Part shown: one piece after another, positions 44,906 through 56,999 of the stretch
Position numbering within the stretch: position 1 is the stretch's first letter
How the letters are laid out: every line of letters begins with the position of its first letter
Assembly: GCF_949987515.2 (NCBI RefSeq)
Contig: NC_082698.1
Span: 30,284,070 to 30,348,069 of the forward strand
Source: Delphinus delphis
Lineage: Eukaryota > Chordata > Mammalia > Artiodactyla > Delphinidae
DNA: 64,000 bases
Direction of reading: 5' to 3'
Position numbers and translations under genes: made by a program
The notes under the pieces: generated by a model
Databases searched by the model: none
What the model was told of the DNA's origin: nothing
What the model saw: only the letters and a program-made list of their open reading frames with translations

Positions 44906-45684
44906 TTGCTTCTAATTTTAAGAAAATAAATAGAAAATTTTTTTCTTTTGAATAATTTTTACTACTTAAAATAAAAACCGAGTTTTGAATTTCTAAAATC
45001 TAATAAGATTAGATTTTTTTTTAGCACTTTCAGGAACAGTTTAGATGATACAAATGAGAAAATATTACTAGAGTGTTACATAACTTTACAGTTATTTTGG
45101 GGGAGAAATAAAGTTGTTGGATATTTGAAAAAGATATGGGAAATATTGATAAGTTCTTTTTATAAGGGTTAACATGAAGAATGCTTGTTCTGTTTGCTTT
45201 CCTGTTGAGTTTATTTAGTGCAGTATCTGAAACCGCCCCTCCACCACCCCATGATTCACTGTTCTTTGATATCATACTGAGGTGTGGCACAGGTGTATCG
45301 TTTGGTACCCCTTGCTGATAACTGGGAGGGATTTTTGTTTTCAATTTCGTATTAACAGGGGACAGTTTCTAGAAATATTATCTGCCTTTCCTACACCTGG
45401 AATTATTTTTGAAGTTAAACAGTTTCAACAACACGTTGTTATCATTTTCAGGTCTATATGAATTATACCCAAATGGTTTTCAGTGTCTTTTGAAATTCTG
45501 ATTATCTAGGGGACTGTTTTTATTGATAACCTGTGTAGCTTGTTAGGGGAGAAACAATGATTCTGACTCCATAAGGAGCTGCCTGGATCATCCTGTTATC
45601 AGGGCATAATTCACTCTCATATTTTTTTAGCAGTAAAATATCTTGGTGAGGAAATGTGAAGGGGTGGCATTATTAAAGATATGT

Positions 45685-46085
45685 GTGGACATGTTTTCAT
45701 TTCTCTTGAGTATATACCTAGGAATGGGATTGCTAAGTCATATGGTAACTCTATGTTTAACTTTTTGAGGAACTGCCAAACAGTTTTCCAAAGTGATCAC
45801 ACCATTTTACATTCCCACCAGCAGTGTAGGAGAGTTTAATTTTCTCAGCATTCTTGGCAACACTTGTTATAGTCTTTTTGACTATAGCCACACCTCTGGT
45901 TATGAAGCAGTATCTCATTTTGGTTTTGATTTACATTTCTCTGATAGCTAATGATACTGAGTATACAAATGCTTACTGGCCACTTGTATGTCTTCTTTGG
46001 AGGAATGTTTATTTAAGTCTTTTGCCCATTTTTGATGGGGTTTTTCTCTTTTAATTATTGAGTTGTATTGACATTATTTTGTTAT
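45685..46085 (-). mobile_element. L1 3'-region fragment in intron 4
   Basis: AGGAATGGGATTGCTAAGTC, TTTACATTCCCACCAGCAGT and CTCATTTTGGTTTTGATTTAC are the antisense L1 3' segment. It ends about 130 bp before exon 5. Confidence 0.85.
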
Positions 46086-46218
46086 ATTTTGCTATAATCT
46101 CTATTTATGCTTGATTCTTTTTTTTTCTTTCTTTGATTATAATAAATAGTAGGAGCATTGATTTTTTTTCTTGCTTGTATTTTCTCCCTCCTTTGCAATC
46201 ACCTCTTTTGTCCTCAAG

Positions 46219-46445
46219 ATTTGATGCAGTTTGATGATAAAGGAAACAAGACCAATGTACCAGATAAAGAGCGGCAAATTGAGGCTCTTCAGTTGCTATT
46301 CCTCATTCTCCCTCCACCCAATCGTAACTTGCTGAAGTTATTGCTTGATCTCCTGTACCAGACAGCAAAGAAACAAGACAAGAATAAGATGTCTGCCTAT
46401 AACCTTGCCCTTATGTTTGCGCCCCATGTCTTGTGGCCAAAAAAT
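46219..46445 (+). CDS. ARHGAP19: ARHGAP19 coding exon 5 (residues 205-280)
   Basis: Reads DLMQFDDKGNKTNVPDKERQ, IEALQLLFLILPPPNRNLLK, LLLDLLYQTAKKQDKNKMSA and YNLALMFAPHVLWPKN. This is the second half of the RhoGAP fold. N266 in SAYNLALMFAP is the conserved active-site Asn position. Acceptor TCCTCAAG at 46218; donor AAT|GTAAGT at 46446, phase 0. The open frame past the donor (to 46601) is intronic. Confidence 0.96.
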
Positions 46446-48161
46446 GTAAGTGTTGAGGGAAAAAGGAAAGACTGCTTGGTTTTCTTGGGCTGGCCCTCGT
46501 CCTATGGCTGTACCTTGGTGAGGTTATCAAGGGCCCAAGGTCTAGTCTTCAGCTTTACAAGGCTAGGAACTTCCTTTATTAGTTCATTTAAGAGTTATTA
46601 AACCTGAGGGGGCCAATTCCTGTTAATCTTGCTTATAAATTATAAGTCAATCTCTTGACAAACCTGATTAGCAATTTATTAGTGGAAATTCTTAGAGGAA
46701 AATATAGCTACTAAATAAACTAGAATACTGATTTTGGCTGGTCAATGTAAATTCCTTCTTAACATGAAAGCCTTCTTGGGAAATCAAATTGATTTCTGAA
46801 GATTGAATGGTATAAATTTAGAATAGAGCTGTATGATCTTACAGGATAGTGTCACTGAGCTTTTAGATAAGATGACACAGAGAGCAAACCTGCCTTGTTG
46901 TAGCTTTTCTATATCCTATAGATGTACTCTCCTTAAATAAAGCTGAATATGCTTCTTATTACTGAGACCATGCCCTTCTTAGTGACTTACACGAGAAGTG
47001 CATTATCTAAAGGCTTTTGAACTAATTCTTGGCCTGGAAGCACGTAGCTTCATATTCCTGTCCATTCATAAAATAGGTTTTACTGTATGATGGAATTAGA
47101 GTCAGGATAACTGGGTTGGAAGCTGCAAACCCCTGTTAACTGTGTCCTTTCCTCTTTCTGTGCGTAGGCTCCTCCTCTTTAAGCTGGGCATAATAGCACC
47201 TTTTCCACTTACTTGACAGGATTGTTGGGAAGATAATAGAAATAGATGGGATATAGTGACTTATAAAAGATTTTGGGGATTATAGGAAATGAGAAAAGGA
47301 AGGTAAAGGAGAGAGGTTGTGTAAGATGTTTTGCCTAACAAGCAACTAGTGAAAAAATAATATAAAGCTCTGGGCCAGGAAGAGCTTCTGCCCAGAGAAA
47401 GGTTGATGAAGGGGAGGTGTGTGAGAAGAAAAAGACACACCAACATTTGTCCATGTTAAGGAGATAAAGCCTCGTAGTGAAAGAATTTTAGAACGAGCTC
47501 ACTGAGACTGAAAAGGAGTAAGTGATCTGTGACTGTAAAGAGAAGCATTGACTGTAAAGAGAAGCCTGTGAAAGAGGTCTTAGTATAAGCAAACATTAAG
47601 TAACAAAGATACATGTTGAGGATGCGGGCTTTGGTATAGTAGATATGCTGAAGTGCTTAAAAAAAAGGCAGAGGAAACAAGAGAAGGTAATCAGTGACCA
47701 TGTGACTGTGTTTTTAAGAAACAGATGTCACCTCTGGTATCAATTAGTAGTGACAGTTCTCTTTCGTCTTTGGAGAAACTGTAGTTTCTCTAGAGAGCAA
47801 TGTCCTTGGTGATTGTTACAGATTCTATTCTTCTTTCCCCTTTTCCCAGGGTAGATCTTCTTTAGTAACTCTGCATGTATGTCTGATTATCAGGCAGAAT
47901 TAGGAAATGAAGATTGGTTCTCAAGGATTTCCTGATCACTTCAGGGACACGTGGTTCTTCCTAGATTATATCATCTCTAGTGGAAACCTGCTGAACCAAA
48001 AAACCTTTCCAGAATTAAATGTTGTATTAGAGTCAGCTTTCTTGGAGATAGAAACTATCGTATGTTTGAAAGAATTAGCTTACTGATAAGTAAATGGGAG
48101 TATCTGCCTTCTACCTCCCAGCTTTTCATCTCCCTTTTTTGGTTTCTTTTGCTCTGAATAG
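46446..48161 (+). other. ARHGAP19: ARHGAP19 intron 5
   Basis: 1.7 kb with no recognised interspersed repeat. A small tandem repeat (TGACTGTAAAGAGAAGC twice, period 19) lies at about 47530-47565. Confidence 0.8.
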
Positions 48162-48248
48162 GTCACTGCAAATGACCTTCAAGAGAATATCACAAAGTTA
48201 AACAATGGGATGACTTTTATGATTAAACACTCTCAGAAACTTTTTAAG
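48162..48248 (+). CDS. ARHGAP19: ARHGAP19 coding exon 6 (residues 281-309)
   Basis: 87-nt, phase-0 exon reading VTANDLQENITKLNNGMTFM and IKHSQKLFK, the end of the RhoGAP domain. Acceptor CTGAATAG at 48161; donor AAG|GTAGGT at 48249. Confidence 0.95.
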
Positions 48249-48942
48249 GTAGGTAATGAATGGGATTTGGACAAGGAGGATGGAACACGGTGGGATCCTG
48301 AGAGGGCTATTAAGATGACTAGATAAGAAAGGCCCTGACTGGAACTGGAAACCAGATCGGACAGTGGTAAAACTCAGAGGGAACAACTAAGGTGGGGAAG
48401 AATATGGAGGTACCTAGAAGCTGAGTAGGGCTCTGCCCCCTGGGCAATTGGCTCCATGCCCGAGTCATCCTTCCTTTTTCATGAAAGACAGCAGATGTTG
48501 GAAGCAGAGTACTTTTATCCTGTCTGCTTCCAGCCAGTAGAATTTTGACAGCCTCCTTTCATCTTGTATTTATTGTCCTTTTTAATGCAAACATGTCTGT
48601 CAACATGATTTTCTCAATAATTTAGTGGGTCTCTGTGGATTTTAGTGGGATTCACTCAGAAGATAAATTTAAAGATAAACCCATCTCTTTCTTGGACTCT
48701 TGCTGAGAAGGCTGAGGGACAATACCTTTAAGCTTCCTGGAGGCCCTCTGGTTGGATTGAGAGTATCTGGTAGGCATACCTTTTACTCTTTGAAAGGGCC
48801 CTTTGTGTAACTGAATATTCTGACCTTTTAATGTTTCTAAGATTTTTAGCAAAAAGTTGCATAGTCACATCCTTGGCCTTTTCTTTAGAGTATACTTTCC
48901 TGATGGTGAATTTCTTAATTTTAGCATCTTTTGCCATCTGGA

Positions 48943-49185
48943 AAGGCTGAGAATTTTTTTTTTTTTTTTTTTTTTTTGCGGTATGTGGGCCTTTCACTGT
49001 TGTGGCCTCTCCCGTTGCAGAGCACAGGCTCCGGACCCGTAGGCTCAGCAGCCATGGCTCACGGGCCTAGCCGCTCCGCGGCATGTGGGATCTTCCCGTA
49101 CCGGGGCACGAACCCATGTCCCCTGCATCGGCAGGCAGACTCTCAACCACTGCGCCACCAGGGAAGCCCAAGGCTGAGAATTTTT
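48943..49185 (-). mobile_element. CHR-family SINE with 16-bp target duplication
   Basis: Body 48959-49169: T-run, GCGGTATGTGGGCC, ending GCGCCACCAGGGAAGCCC. AAGGCTGAGAATTTTT at 48943-48958 and 49170-49185. Confidence 0.94.
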
Positions 49186-49741
49186 AAGACCACTCAGTTC
49201 TGGTTCTTTTTTTGTCTTTCTTCAATTAAAAAAAAGAAAAATGTGGTAAAATACATATGACAACATTTACTATATGTGTACAGGCCAGTGGCATTAATTA
49301 CATTCATATTATTATGTAAACCATCACCACCATCCATCGCCAGAACTCTTTTCATCTTGCAAAACTGAAACGCTATACCCATTAAACATAACTCCCCATT
49401 CATCCCTCCCCCTTGGCCCTGGCAACCACCATTCTACTTTCTGTCTGTACGATTTTGACCACTTTAAGTATGTCATAAAAGTGGAATCAATCAATTTTAG
49501 TGATTGGCTTATTTCCTTTAGCATAATGTCTTCAAGGTTCATCTATGTTGTAGCATTTGTCAGGATTTCCTTCCTTTTTAAGGCTGACATTTCATTCACT
49601 GTATATACCACATTTTGCTTATCCATTCATCTGTTGAGGACACTTGGGTTCCCTCCACATTTAGTGCTTGTGAATAATGCTTCTCTGAACATGGACATAC
49701 AATATGTCTTCTAGACTCTGTTTTTAATTCTTTTGGGTATA

Positions 49742-50092
49742 TAGTTGGCTCTCTGTATCTGTGGGTTCCCCATCCACAGATTCAACCAATGGCAGATTAA
49801 AAATATTTGGAAAAAAAATTCTAGAAAGTTCCAAAAAGCAAAACTTGAATTTGCTGCACACCAGCAACTATTTATATATCACTTACATTGTATTTATAAC
49901 TATTTACATAGCATTTGCATTGTATTAGGTATTATAAGTAATCTACATATGATTTAAAGTATACAGGAAGATGTGTATAGGTTATATGCAGATACTGTGC
50001 CATTTTATATAAGGGACTTGAGTATCTGTGGATTTTGGTATCCATGGGGAAATCCTGGAACCAGTAACCTTGGATCCTCAGGTATGACTCTA
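49742..50092. mobile_element. MER2 DNA transposon inserted in L1
   Basis: 347-bp non-autonomous Tigger-type element. It begins GTTGGCTCTCTGTATCTGTG and ends in its imperfect inverted repeat CTCAGGTATGACTC, with internal GTTCCAAAAAGCAAAACTTG. TA duplicates (49742-49743 and 50091-50092). Removing it restores the L1 phrase TTTGGGTATATACCCAGAAG. Confidence 0.88.
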
Positions 50093-50415
50093 TACCCAGA
50101 AGTGGAATTGCTGGATCATATGGTAATTCTAACAGAACTGCCATACTGTTTTCCATAGTTGCTATAATGCTTACATTTTACCGTCTCACCAACAAGGCAC
50201 AAGGGTTCCCATTACTTTGCATCCTCACCAACACTTGTTACTTTGTTTTGGGAATTTTTTTGATTATAGCTGTGTTAATGGTTGTGAGGTGGTAACTCAT
50301 TGTAGTTTCAATTTGCATTTTCCTAATGATTAGTGATGTGATGTTGAACATCTTTTCATGTGCTTGTTGCTTATCTGCGTATCTTCTTTGGAGAAATGTC
50401 TATTCAAGTCCTTTG

Positions 50416-50547
50416 CCCATTTTTTTTTGGCTGCACCATGCGGCTTGTGGGATCTTAGTTCCCTGACCAGGGATTGAACCCAGGCCACAGCAGTGAAAGC
50501 ACCAAGTCCTAACCACTGGACCAGCAGGGAATTCCCACCCATGTTTG
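50416..50547 (-). mobile_element. CHR-family SINE, short form, nested in L1
   Basis: Body 50427-50536, TTTTGGCTGCACCATGCGGC to CCAGCAGGGAATTCCC. CCCATTTTT and CCCATGTTT flank it within the L1. Confidence 0.88.
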
Positions 50548-51202
50548 AATTGGGTTGTTTGCTTTTTTGTTATTGAGTTGCAGGTGTTCTTTATATATTC
50601 TAGATATTAATCCCTTATCAGATTTATGATGTGCAAGTATTTCCTCCCATTCTGTGGATTGCCTTTTACTCTGTTGATAGTGTCTTGCTGCACAAAATTT
50701 AAAAATTTTTATGAAGTCCCATTTGTCTATTTTTTTCTTTTGTTGCCTGTGCTTTTGGTGTCATATGCAAGAAATCATTGCCAAATCCAATGCTGTGAAG
50801 GCTTTGCCCTTTACTTTCTTTTAAGAGTTTTATTGTTTTACATCTTACATTTATCTATTCTGGGTAATTTTTGTATATGGTATTAGGTAGTGGTCCAACT
50901 TCATCCTTTTGCATGTGGATATCCAGTTTTACCAACATCATTTGTTGAAAAAACTGTCCTTTCCCCATTGAATAGTCTTGCCAATCTTGTTGAAAATTCG
51001 TATATTTGAGGGTTTATCTCTGGACTCTATTCTATTCAGTTGGTCTATATGTTTATCTTTATGCCAGTACCATACTGTTTTGATTACTGTAGCTTTGTAG
51101 TAAGTTTTGAAATAAGGAAATGTGAGTCTTCTAGCATTGTTCTTTTTCAAGATTGTTTTAGCTATTGGGGGTCCCTTGAGATTTCATATGAATTTTAGGA
51201 TG

Positions 51203-51597
51203 GATTTTTCTATTTCCTTTTTTTTTAATATATAAATTTATTTATATATTTATTTATTTTTGGCTGCGTTGGGTCTTTGTTGCTGTGCGTGGGCTTTCTC
51301 TAGTTGCAGCAAGCGGGGGCTACTCTTGGTTGCAGTGCGTGGGCTTCTCATTGCGGTGGCTTCTCTTGTTGCGGAGCACAGGCTCTAGGTGCTTGGGCTT
51401 CAGTAGTTGTGACATGTGGGCTCCATAGTTGTGGCTTGCGGGCTCTAGAGCGCAGGCTCAGTAGTTTTGGTGCATGGTCTTAGTTGCTCCACAGCATGTG
51501 GGATCTTCCGGGACCAGGGCTCAAACCTGTGTCCCCTGCATTGGCAGGCGGATTCTTAACTATTGTGCCACCAGGGATGTCCCGATTTTTCTATTTC
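51203..51597 (-). mobile_element. CHR-family SINE, long form, nested in L1
   Basis: Body 51217-51583, TTTTTGGCTGCGTTGGGTCTTTG to GTGCCACCAGGGATGTCC. GATTTTTCTATTTC at 51203-51216 and 51584-51597. Confidence 0.93.
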
Positions 51598-51599
51598 TA

Positions 51600-52075
51600 C
51601 AAAAACTGTCGTTGGGATTTTGATAGGGATTGCAGTAGATTATTTTGGGTAGTATTGACATTTTAACAGTGTTAAGTCTTCCAATCCATGAACAGGGGAT
51701 GTCTTTCCATTTATTTATGTTGACTTTAATTTTTTTCGTTAATGTTTTGTAGTTTTCATTGTACAAATCTTTCATCTCCTTGGTTAAGTTAATTCCTAAG
51801 TATTTTATTCTTTTTGATGCTATTGTAAATGTAATTGTTTTCTTAATTTCCTTTTTGGATTGTTCATTGTTAGTGTATAGAAATACAACTGATTTTTGTG
51901 TGTTGACTTTGTATCCTGCTACTTTGCTGAATTTGTTTATCAGTTCTAACAATTTTTCTTTGAAATCTTTAGAGTTTTCTATATATAACATCATATCATC
52001 TATGAACAGAGATAATGTTACTCCTTTCCAATTTGGCTCTCTTTTATTTCTTTTTCTTGCCTAGTTGCTCTGGCT
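51600..52075 (-). pseudogene. L1 ORF2 C-terminal remnant
   Basis: A minus-strand frame (51560-51994) reads L1 ORF2 residues after the reverse transcriptase motif: [20 protein letters not shown] then NNEQ, and [20 protein letters not shown]. It is a retrotransposon fragment, 5' truncated and interrupted. Confidence 0.88.
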
Positions 52076-52198
52076 AGTTTTGGTTCCTTTTTGTTTAACA
52101 TAGTTTTTCCTTCAATTTGTCTCTCTTCTTACTTTATAGTAGCTTGATTCTGCAAGGCCAACAGGAGAGTCTCTCTAGTATGTTCTAACAAGATTCAG

Positions 52199-52280
52199 AT
52201 GAAGATATATTTTATATATATCTTATATATAATACATATTTTATATATATAATGTATTATAAATGTATATATCATAATTT
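52199..52280. repeat. AT-rich simple repeat
   Basis: Imperfect TATATA/TTATATA tract of about 80 bp. Confidence 0.85.
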
Positions 52281-52289
52281 AATCACAGT

Positions 52290-53035
52290 TATGCCATCCC
52301 ATCACTTTAGCATATTATATAACCTGATCATCACAGGAGCAACATTCAGTCACCAATATTCTGTTGGTTAGAAACAAGTCACAAGTCCATTCACACTCAG
52401 GAAGAGGGAATTATGCAGAATGTGAACATGGAGGCCACCGTAGGATTTACCCACTACAGGATGGCAAGTGATCCAAAGTCCAGAGTTTAGAAATGACAGA
52501 TCAGAATCTTTGATTTAGTAGGCTGTAAAACAAAGGGTCAGGGCTTAGGTGCCGAAGTCAAAGATTATGGTCAATTAGAAGTCAAGATCTAGGTAAGTGA
52601 ATTAGAGCAGTAGACATAGGACAACAGGAGAAAGAATGGTTTTTAATGATGAACAAAGATCTTTCAAGCCAGTTCTTTATATACTTCTCATTTAGGGGAA
52701 GAGCTAGTTCCAAAGCATGGATTTATAGGAATAAGTTGAGAGGAGTTGTGTGTACGGAGAGTGCAATTAACTGACAGTAGTTGTGAATCAAGATGGGGAA
52801 TTTCTAGGTGCAGTTCCTAATAGAACTCTCCTTCTGTTGCGTTCTCTTGTTACCACTGATATGAGATTAACTTTTCATAGCCCACCACTCACAAGTTGAA
52901 AGAGAGGTGGGTTCTCAGAGATCTCATTGAATCTCATGGTTTCTAACTTTTCCACCTTCTGATCTCTTTACCTGTAGAGCCCATTCTCTCTTGCTCATTG
53001 TCCAGTACAATTCAAATATGCAATGAAGTTGTACT
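52290..53035. other. Intron 6, no recognised element
   Basis: Between the L1/AT tract and the MaLR LTR. May include an old repeat, but nothing nameable. Confidence 0.35.
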
Positions 53036-53565
53036 TCACTGTGAAGGATTTTTTTAAAGTGACTTAAAACAACACAAATTTGTTATCTTACAGTTCTGTA
53101 GGTCAGAAGTCTGACATGAGTCTCACTGGGCTAAAATTAAGGTGTTGGCAGGGATGCAATCCTTTCTGGATGTTCTAGGGGAAAATCCGTTTACTTGCCT
53201 TTTCCAACTTCTAGAGGTTGATCTAGAAGTTGGATCATAGTCCTTGGATCATAGTCCCCTTGGATCCTAGTCCCCTACCTCCATCTTCAAGGCTAGCAAT
53301 GTTGTGTCTTTCTGATCCTTCTTCCATAGTGATGTTTCCTTCTAACCACAGCTGGGAAAGGTTCTCTGCTTGTAAGGACCCATGTGATTATAGTGGACCT
53401 GCCTGGATAGCCTAGGATACTATCCCCATTGCAAGGTCTTTAACTTAATCACACCAGCAAAGTCCCTTTTACTATGTCAGATAACATATCACTGTGGAGG
53501 ATCTTGAGAATACAGATTGTACAAACCTTAGAGATAAAACATGAGTACAGTCTCCTAGATGTAAT
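53036..53565 (-). mobile_element. MaLR-type LTR (MLT1-like), antisense
   Basis: TTAAAACAACACAAATTTGTTA with CTTACAGTTCTGTAGGTCAGAAG is the complement of the MLT1 end. CTTAACTTAATCACACCAGC follows in the expected order. Includes a local threefold TTGGATC(A/C)TAGTCC tandem (about 53231-53270). Ancient, non-coding. Confidence 0.75.
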
Positions 53566-53970
53566 TTGGCTTGGTACAAGTTCTAATTATTAGATTCTTT
53601 CAGACATTCTCTATTTTTTACTCTTCCTTTCTCTTCCATAGATCCCTCTTTTAGCTCCTCAATCCTTGGGGTTTTGATTCTTATTTGCTATTTACCTTTG
53701 TTTCCAGGCTAGTGTGAGCACTCTTTGAGCCTCTGTTTATCTCTAAAGGAGACAAAGAATGTCTTTTTTTTTTTTTTTTTGAGATTTATTTTAGTCTCAG
53801 GACTTTTCTCTTTGGATTTGAGTCAGAACCATTGTCCTTGTGGGCATCTGCTTCACCACTTTGGCTGAGTAGGTTCTTCCCTGAGCTGTTCCTGGATGAA
53901 AAATGGTTGATTGTTCTGTGTGCTCTATACTTATTCTCAGGTCCTACTTTACCCCAGATTTGTTCTTCTT
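53566..53970. other. Intron 6, no recognised element
   Basis: A T-run lies at about 53765-53781; otherwise nothing is identifiable. Confidence 0.35.
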
Positions 53971-53974
53971 GTGC

Positions 53975-54280
53975 TTTGTTGTCTTCCTTTTTATTTTAAT
54001 AAATTAAAAAAAAATTATTCATTTATTTACTTAGGCTGCGCCGGGTCTTAGTTACGGCACTCAGGATCTTCGTTGCCGCGTGTGGGATCTTTTAGTTGCG
54101 GCATGCGGGCTTCTTAGTTGTGGTGTGTGGGCTTCTTAGTTGTAGCATGCGGACTCTTAGTTGCGGCATGCATGCAGGATCTAGTTCCCTGACCAGGGAT
54201 CCAACCTGGGCCCCCTGCATTGGGAGCGTGGAGTCTTACCCACTGGACCACCAGGGAAGTCCCTTTGTTGTCTTTTTCTT
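53975..54280 (-). mobile_element. CHR-family SINE, GGCTGCGCCGGGTC subtype
   Basis: Body 53993-54263, CTTAGGCTGCGCCGGGTCTT to CCACCAGGGAAGTCCC. TTTGTTGTCTTCCTTTT before and TTTGTTGTCTTTTTCTT after. Confidence 0.9.
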
Positions 54281-54897
54281 GTTCTCAGGTTTCCTTGGGT
54301 GGACAGTTTACCTCCTAATCCTCAGATTCTATGTTGCCTCATTCTGTGTTCTTTGAATTTTTTTTCTCTAAAATTATTCCTAACTATTTATAGTTCTATC
54401 TTCTACTGTTATCAGTCCATCTGACCTAGTCTGGTTTTCTCTCTTTTCAATAGGAGTCACCACATCTTTTCCTAGGGAATTATGACGTATATATAGTTGA
54501 GGCCAATTCCCATTTTATCTGGGAAGTCCTATGAACTGTAAAATACCTTGGACCCTCAGATTTTCATTTAAACCTGTCTGCTTCTGGCTCCCTTTCTGAG
54601 TATCCCTTCAGCTCATAGTATCTTTTTGGGGCAGAGGTTTGTTTTTTTTTTTTTTTAAATGAAGTTATAGAATAGGTGATGTGGGCTGTCATATTCTTGT
54701 TTGGAGGAAATTTCCTTTGGCTCTGCTTTATAATTTACCAAGGTAAAAATTAAACTATAGATAGCATAATGTCTTTGTCATGAGACTCTTTTTTGAAAAC
54801 TTCTTTGTGAAGTTTTTCAAATATAGAGAAAAGTTGAAAGAGTGAAACAGATAACTCTCAGATTCAACAAATGTCACCATTTGCCATATTTGCTTTA

Positions 54898-54898
<1 letters not shown>

Positions 54899-54935
<37 letters not shown>
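54899..54935. repeat. (CT)n(AT)n microsatellite
   Basis: CTCTCTCTCTCTCTCTCT followed by ATATATATATATAT. Confidence 0.95.
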
Positions 54936-54944
<9 letters not shown>

Positions 54945-55280
54945 TTAAATTAATTAATTAATTGATTGATTGATTTTTGGCTGCGTTGGGTCTTTGTTGC
55001 TACGTGCAGGCTTTCTTTAGCTGCGGCGAGCGGGGACTGCTTCTCATTGCTGTGCGTGGGCTCCTCATTGCAGTGGCTTCTCTTGTTGCAGAACATGGGC
55101 TCCAGGCACGCGGGCTCAGTAGTTGCTGCTCACAGGCTCTAGAGTGTAGGCTCAGTAGTTGTGGCGCACAGGCTTAGTTGCTCTATGGCATGTGGGATCC
55201 TCCCGGGCCAGGGCTCAAACACGTGCCCCTGTGTCAGCAGGCGGATTCTTAACCACTGCACCACCAGGGAAGTCCTCTAT
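54932..55280 (-). mobile_element. CHR-family SINE, long form
   Basis: From ATTTTTGGCTGCGTTGGGTC to GCACCACCAGGGAAGTCC; TCTATATAT on both sides. Confidence 0.88.
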
Positions 55281-55507
55281 ATATTCATGCTTTTTTTTTT
55301 TTTTTTTTGCCTGAACCACTGATATCATGATATTTTGTCCTTTAATACTTAAGCATGCATCTCCTAAGAATACGAATATTCTCCTAATAGTCACAGTATT
55401 GTTATCACATCTAAGAAGATTTACAAGAATTTCATATCAGCTAATATTCAGTTCATATTTAAATTCCCCAGTTGTCCTAAGAATGTATTTCATACCTGCT
55501 TTTTTAA

Positions 55508-55914
55508 AAAACGTAAACTTGGACTTCCCTGGTGGCGCAGTGGTTAAGAATCCACCCGCCAATGCAGGGGACACGGGTTTGAGCCCTGGTCCAGTAAGAT
55601 CCCACATGCTGCAGAGTAACTAAGCCCGTGCACCACAACTACTGAGTCTGCATTCTAGAGCCTGCGAGCCATAACTACTGAGCCTGTGTGCCACAATTAC
55701 TGAAGCCCGCGCACCTAGAGCCCGTGCTCCGCAACAAGAGAAGCCATAGCATTGAGAAGCCCACTCACTGCAACAAAAAGTAGCCGCCACTCGCCGCAAC
55801 TAGAGAAAGCCCACACGCCGCAACTAGAGAAAGCCTGTGCACAGCAACAAAGACCCAATGCAGCCAAAATAAATAAATAAATTTATTTAAAAATATATAA
55901 AAAACATAAACTTG
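55508..55914 (+). mobile_element. CHR-family SINE, long form, sense strand
   Basis: Body 55522-55900, GACTTCCCTGGTGGCGCAGTGG to an (AAAT)n tail. AAAACGTAAACTTG (55508-55521) and AAAACATAAACTTG (55901-55914) flank it. Confidence 0.92.
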
Positions 55915-56170
55915 ACATATATACACTACCAAATGTAAAATAGATAGCTAGTGGGAAGCAGCCGCATAGCCCAGGGAGATCAGCTCAGTGCCTTGTGACT
56001 ACCTAGAGGGGTGGGATAGGGAGGGTGGGAGGGAGATGCAAGAGGGAGGAGATATGGGGATATATGGGTACATATAGCTGATTTACTTTGTTGTACAACA
56101 GAAACTAACACACCATTGTGAAGCAATTATGTTCCAATAAAGATGTAAAAAACCAAAACAAAACATAAAC
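55915..56170 (+). mobile_element. L1 3' terminal fragment next to the SINE
   Basis: Sense L1 3' UTR: AGCCCAGGGAGATCAGCTC, GGGTGGGAGGGAGATGCAAG and TTACTTTGTTGTACAACAGA, ending with AATAAAG and an A-rich tail near 56156. A third AAAACATAAAC copy follows at about 56159, marking its own target duplication. Confidence 0.9.
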
Positions 56171-56999
56171 CGATCAAGGCTTATGTGTTGCTTTCGATTG
56201 TTATATCACTTTTAATCTGGAATAATTACTACCCTTTATCTTCATGTCATTGATTTGTTGAAGCATTCAGGCCTATTGTAGAATATTCCACATTTTAAAT
56301 TTGTCTTACTGTTTTTTCAAGGTTATTTAACCTGTTCCTTCATCCCTTTCTATGTAGTTCCTATAAACCACAAGTTAGTTTTAGAGGCTTGATTAGATTC
56401 AGGTTAAGCATTTTTGGCAAAGATTCATAGGTGATGTTTGTATACATCATATTGCATCATATTAGGAGGCACAGAATGTAGATTGTCTTACTCTCAGTAA
56501 TGCTAATTTTGCTACTTGTCACATCTCTCAATTATAAAGGTACATTTTCCCCTTTGCAAGTAGTAAGTAACCTGCAGGGCAATTAACTAATATAATGGTT
56601 TAGCATCCACTGATAATCCTGCTGGACAGTATAACTATATTGTGTATCACAAAACAGTGATTTTCTAATTATATTATTAATCTTTATTAGCTGACTTTCT
56701 TCTTTGGAGAAGAGCTTTCCTTCTCTCTCTTGGTCTCTTTTATTATGAGTCTCTGTAGACCCATGGATTTTTAGTTATTCAAAGTGTTAGTCAATTTCAG
56801 TTGTTAATTTTGATTTTCAAATTGTACCAAATTTGGCCTGTGATAGCCCTTGTAAGCAGCTTCCTGCTGTGTCTTTTTGACAGGACTCCATTAGTCTTTG
56901 AGTGTTTCCATCCTGGCATAAATGTCCCCACCTTACTTTATACTTGCTCTGCCCTGGGCCTGGAATCAATTATTTTCTTCAGGGAGCCCTAATTTCTTC

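Larger units (their letters stand above)
44015..46218 (+). other. ARHGAP19: ARHGAP19 intron 4
   Basis: 2.2 kb with two antisense L1 fragments and no SINE. Confidence 0.85.
49220..52140 (-). mobile_element. Large antisense L1 (3' UTR and ORF2 end) with nested insertions
   Basis: About 2.9 kb of one or more antisense L1 copies: 3' UTR phrases at 49240-49740, ORF2 terminal region at 50093-51215 and more ORF2 at 51584-52140. It is interrupted by MER2 (49744-50090) and two CHR SINEs (50427-50536 and 51217-51583). Sequence continuity across each insertion gives their relative order: L1 is oldest. Confidence 0.88.
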
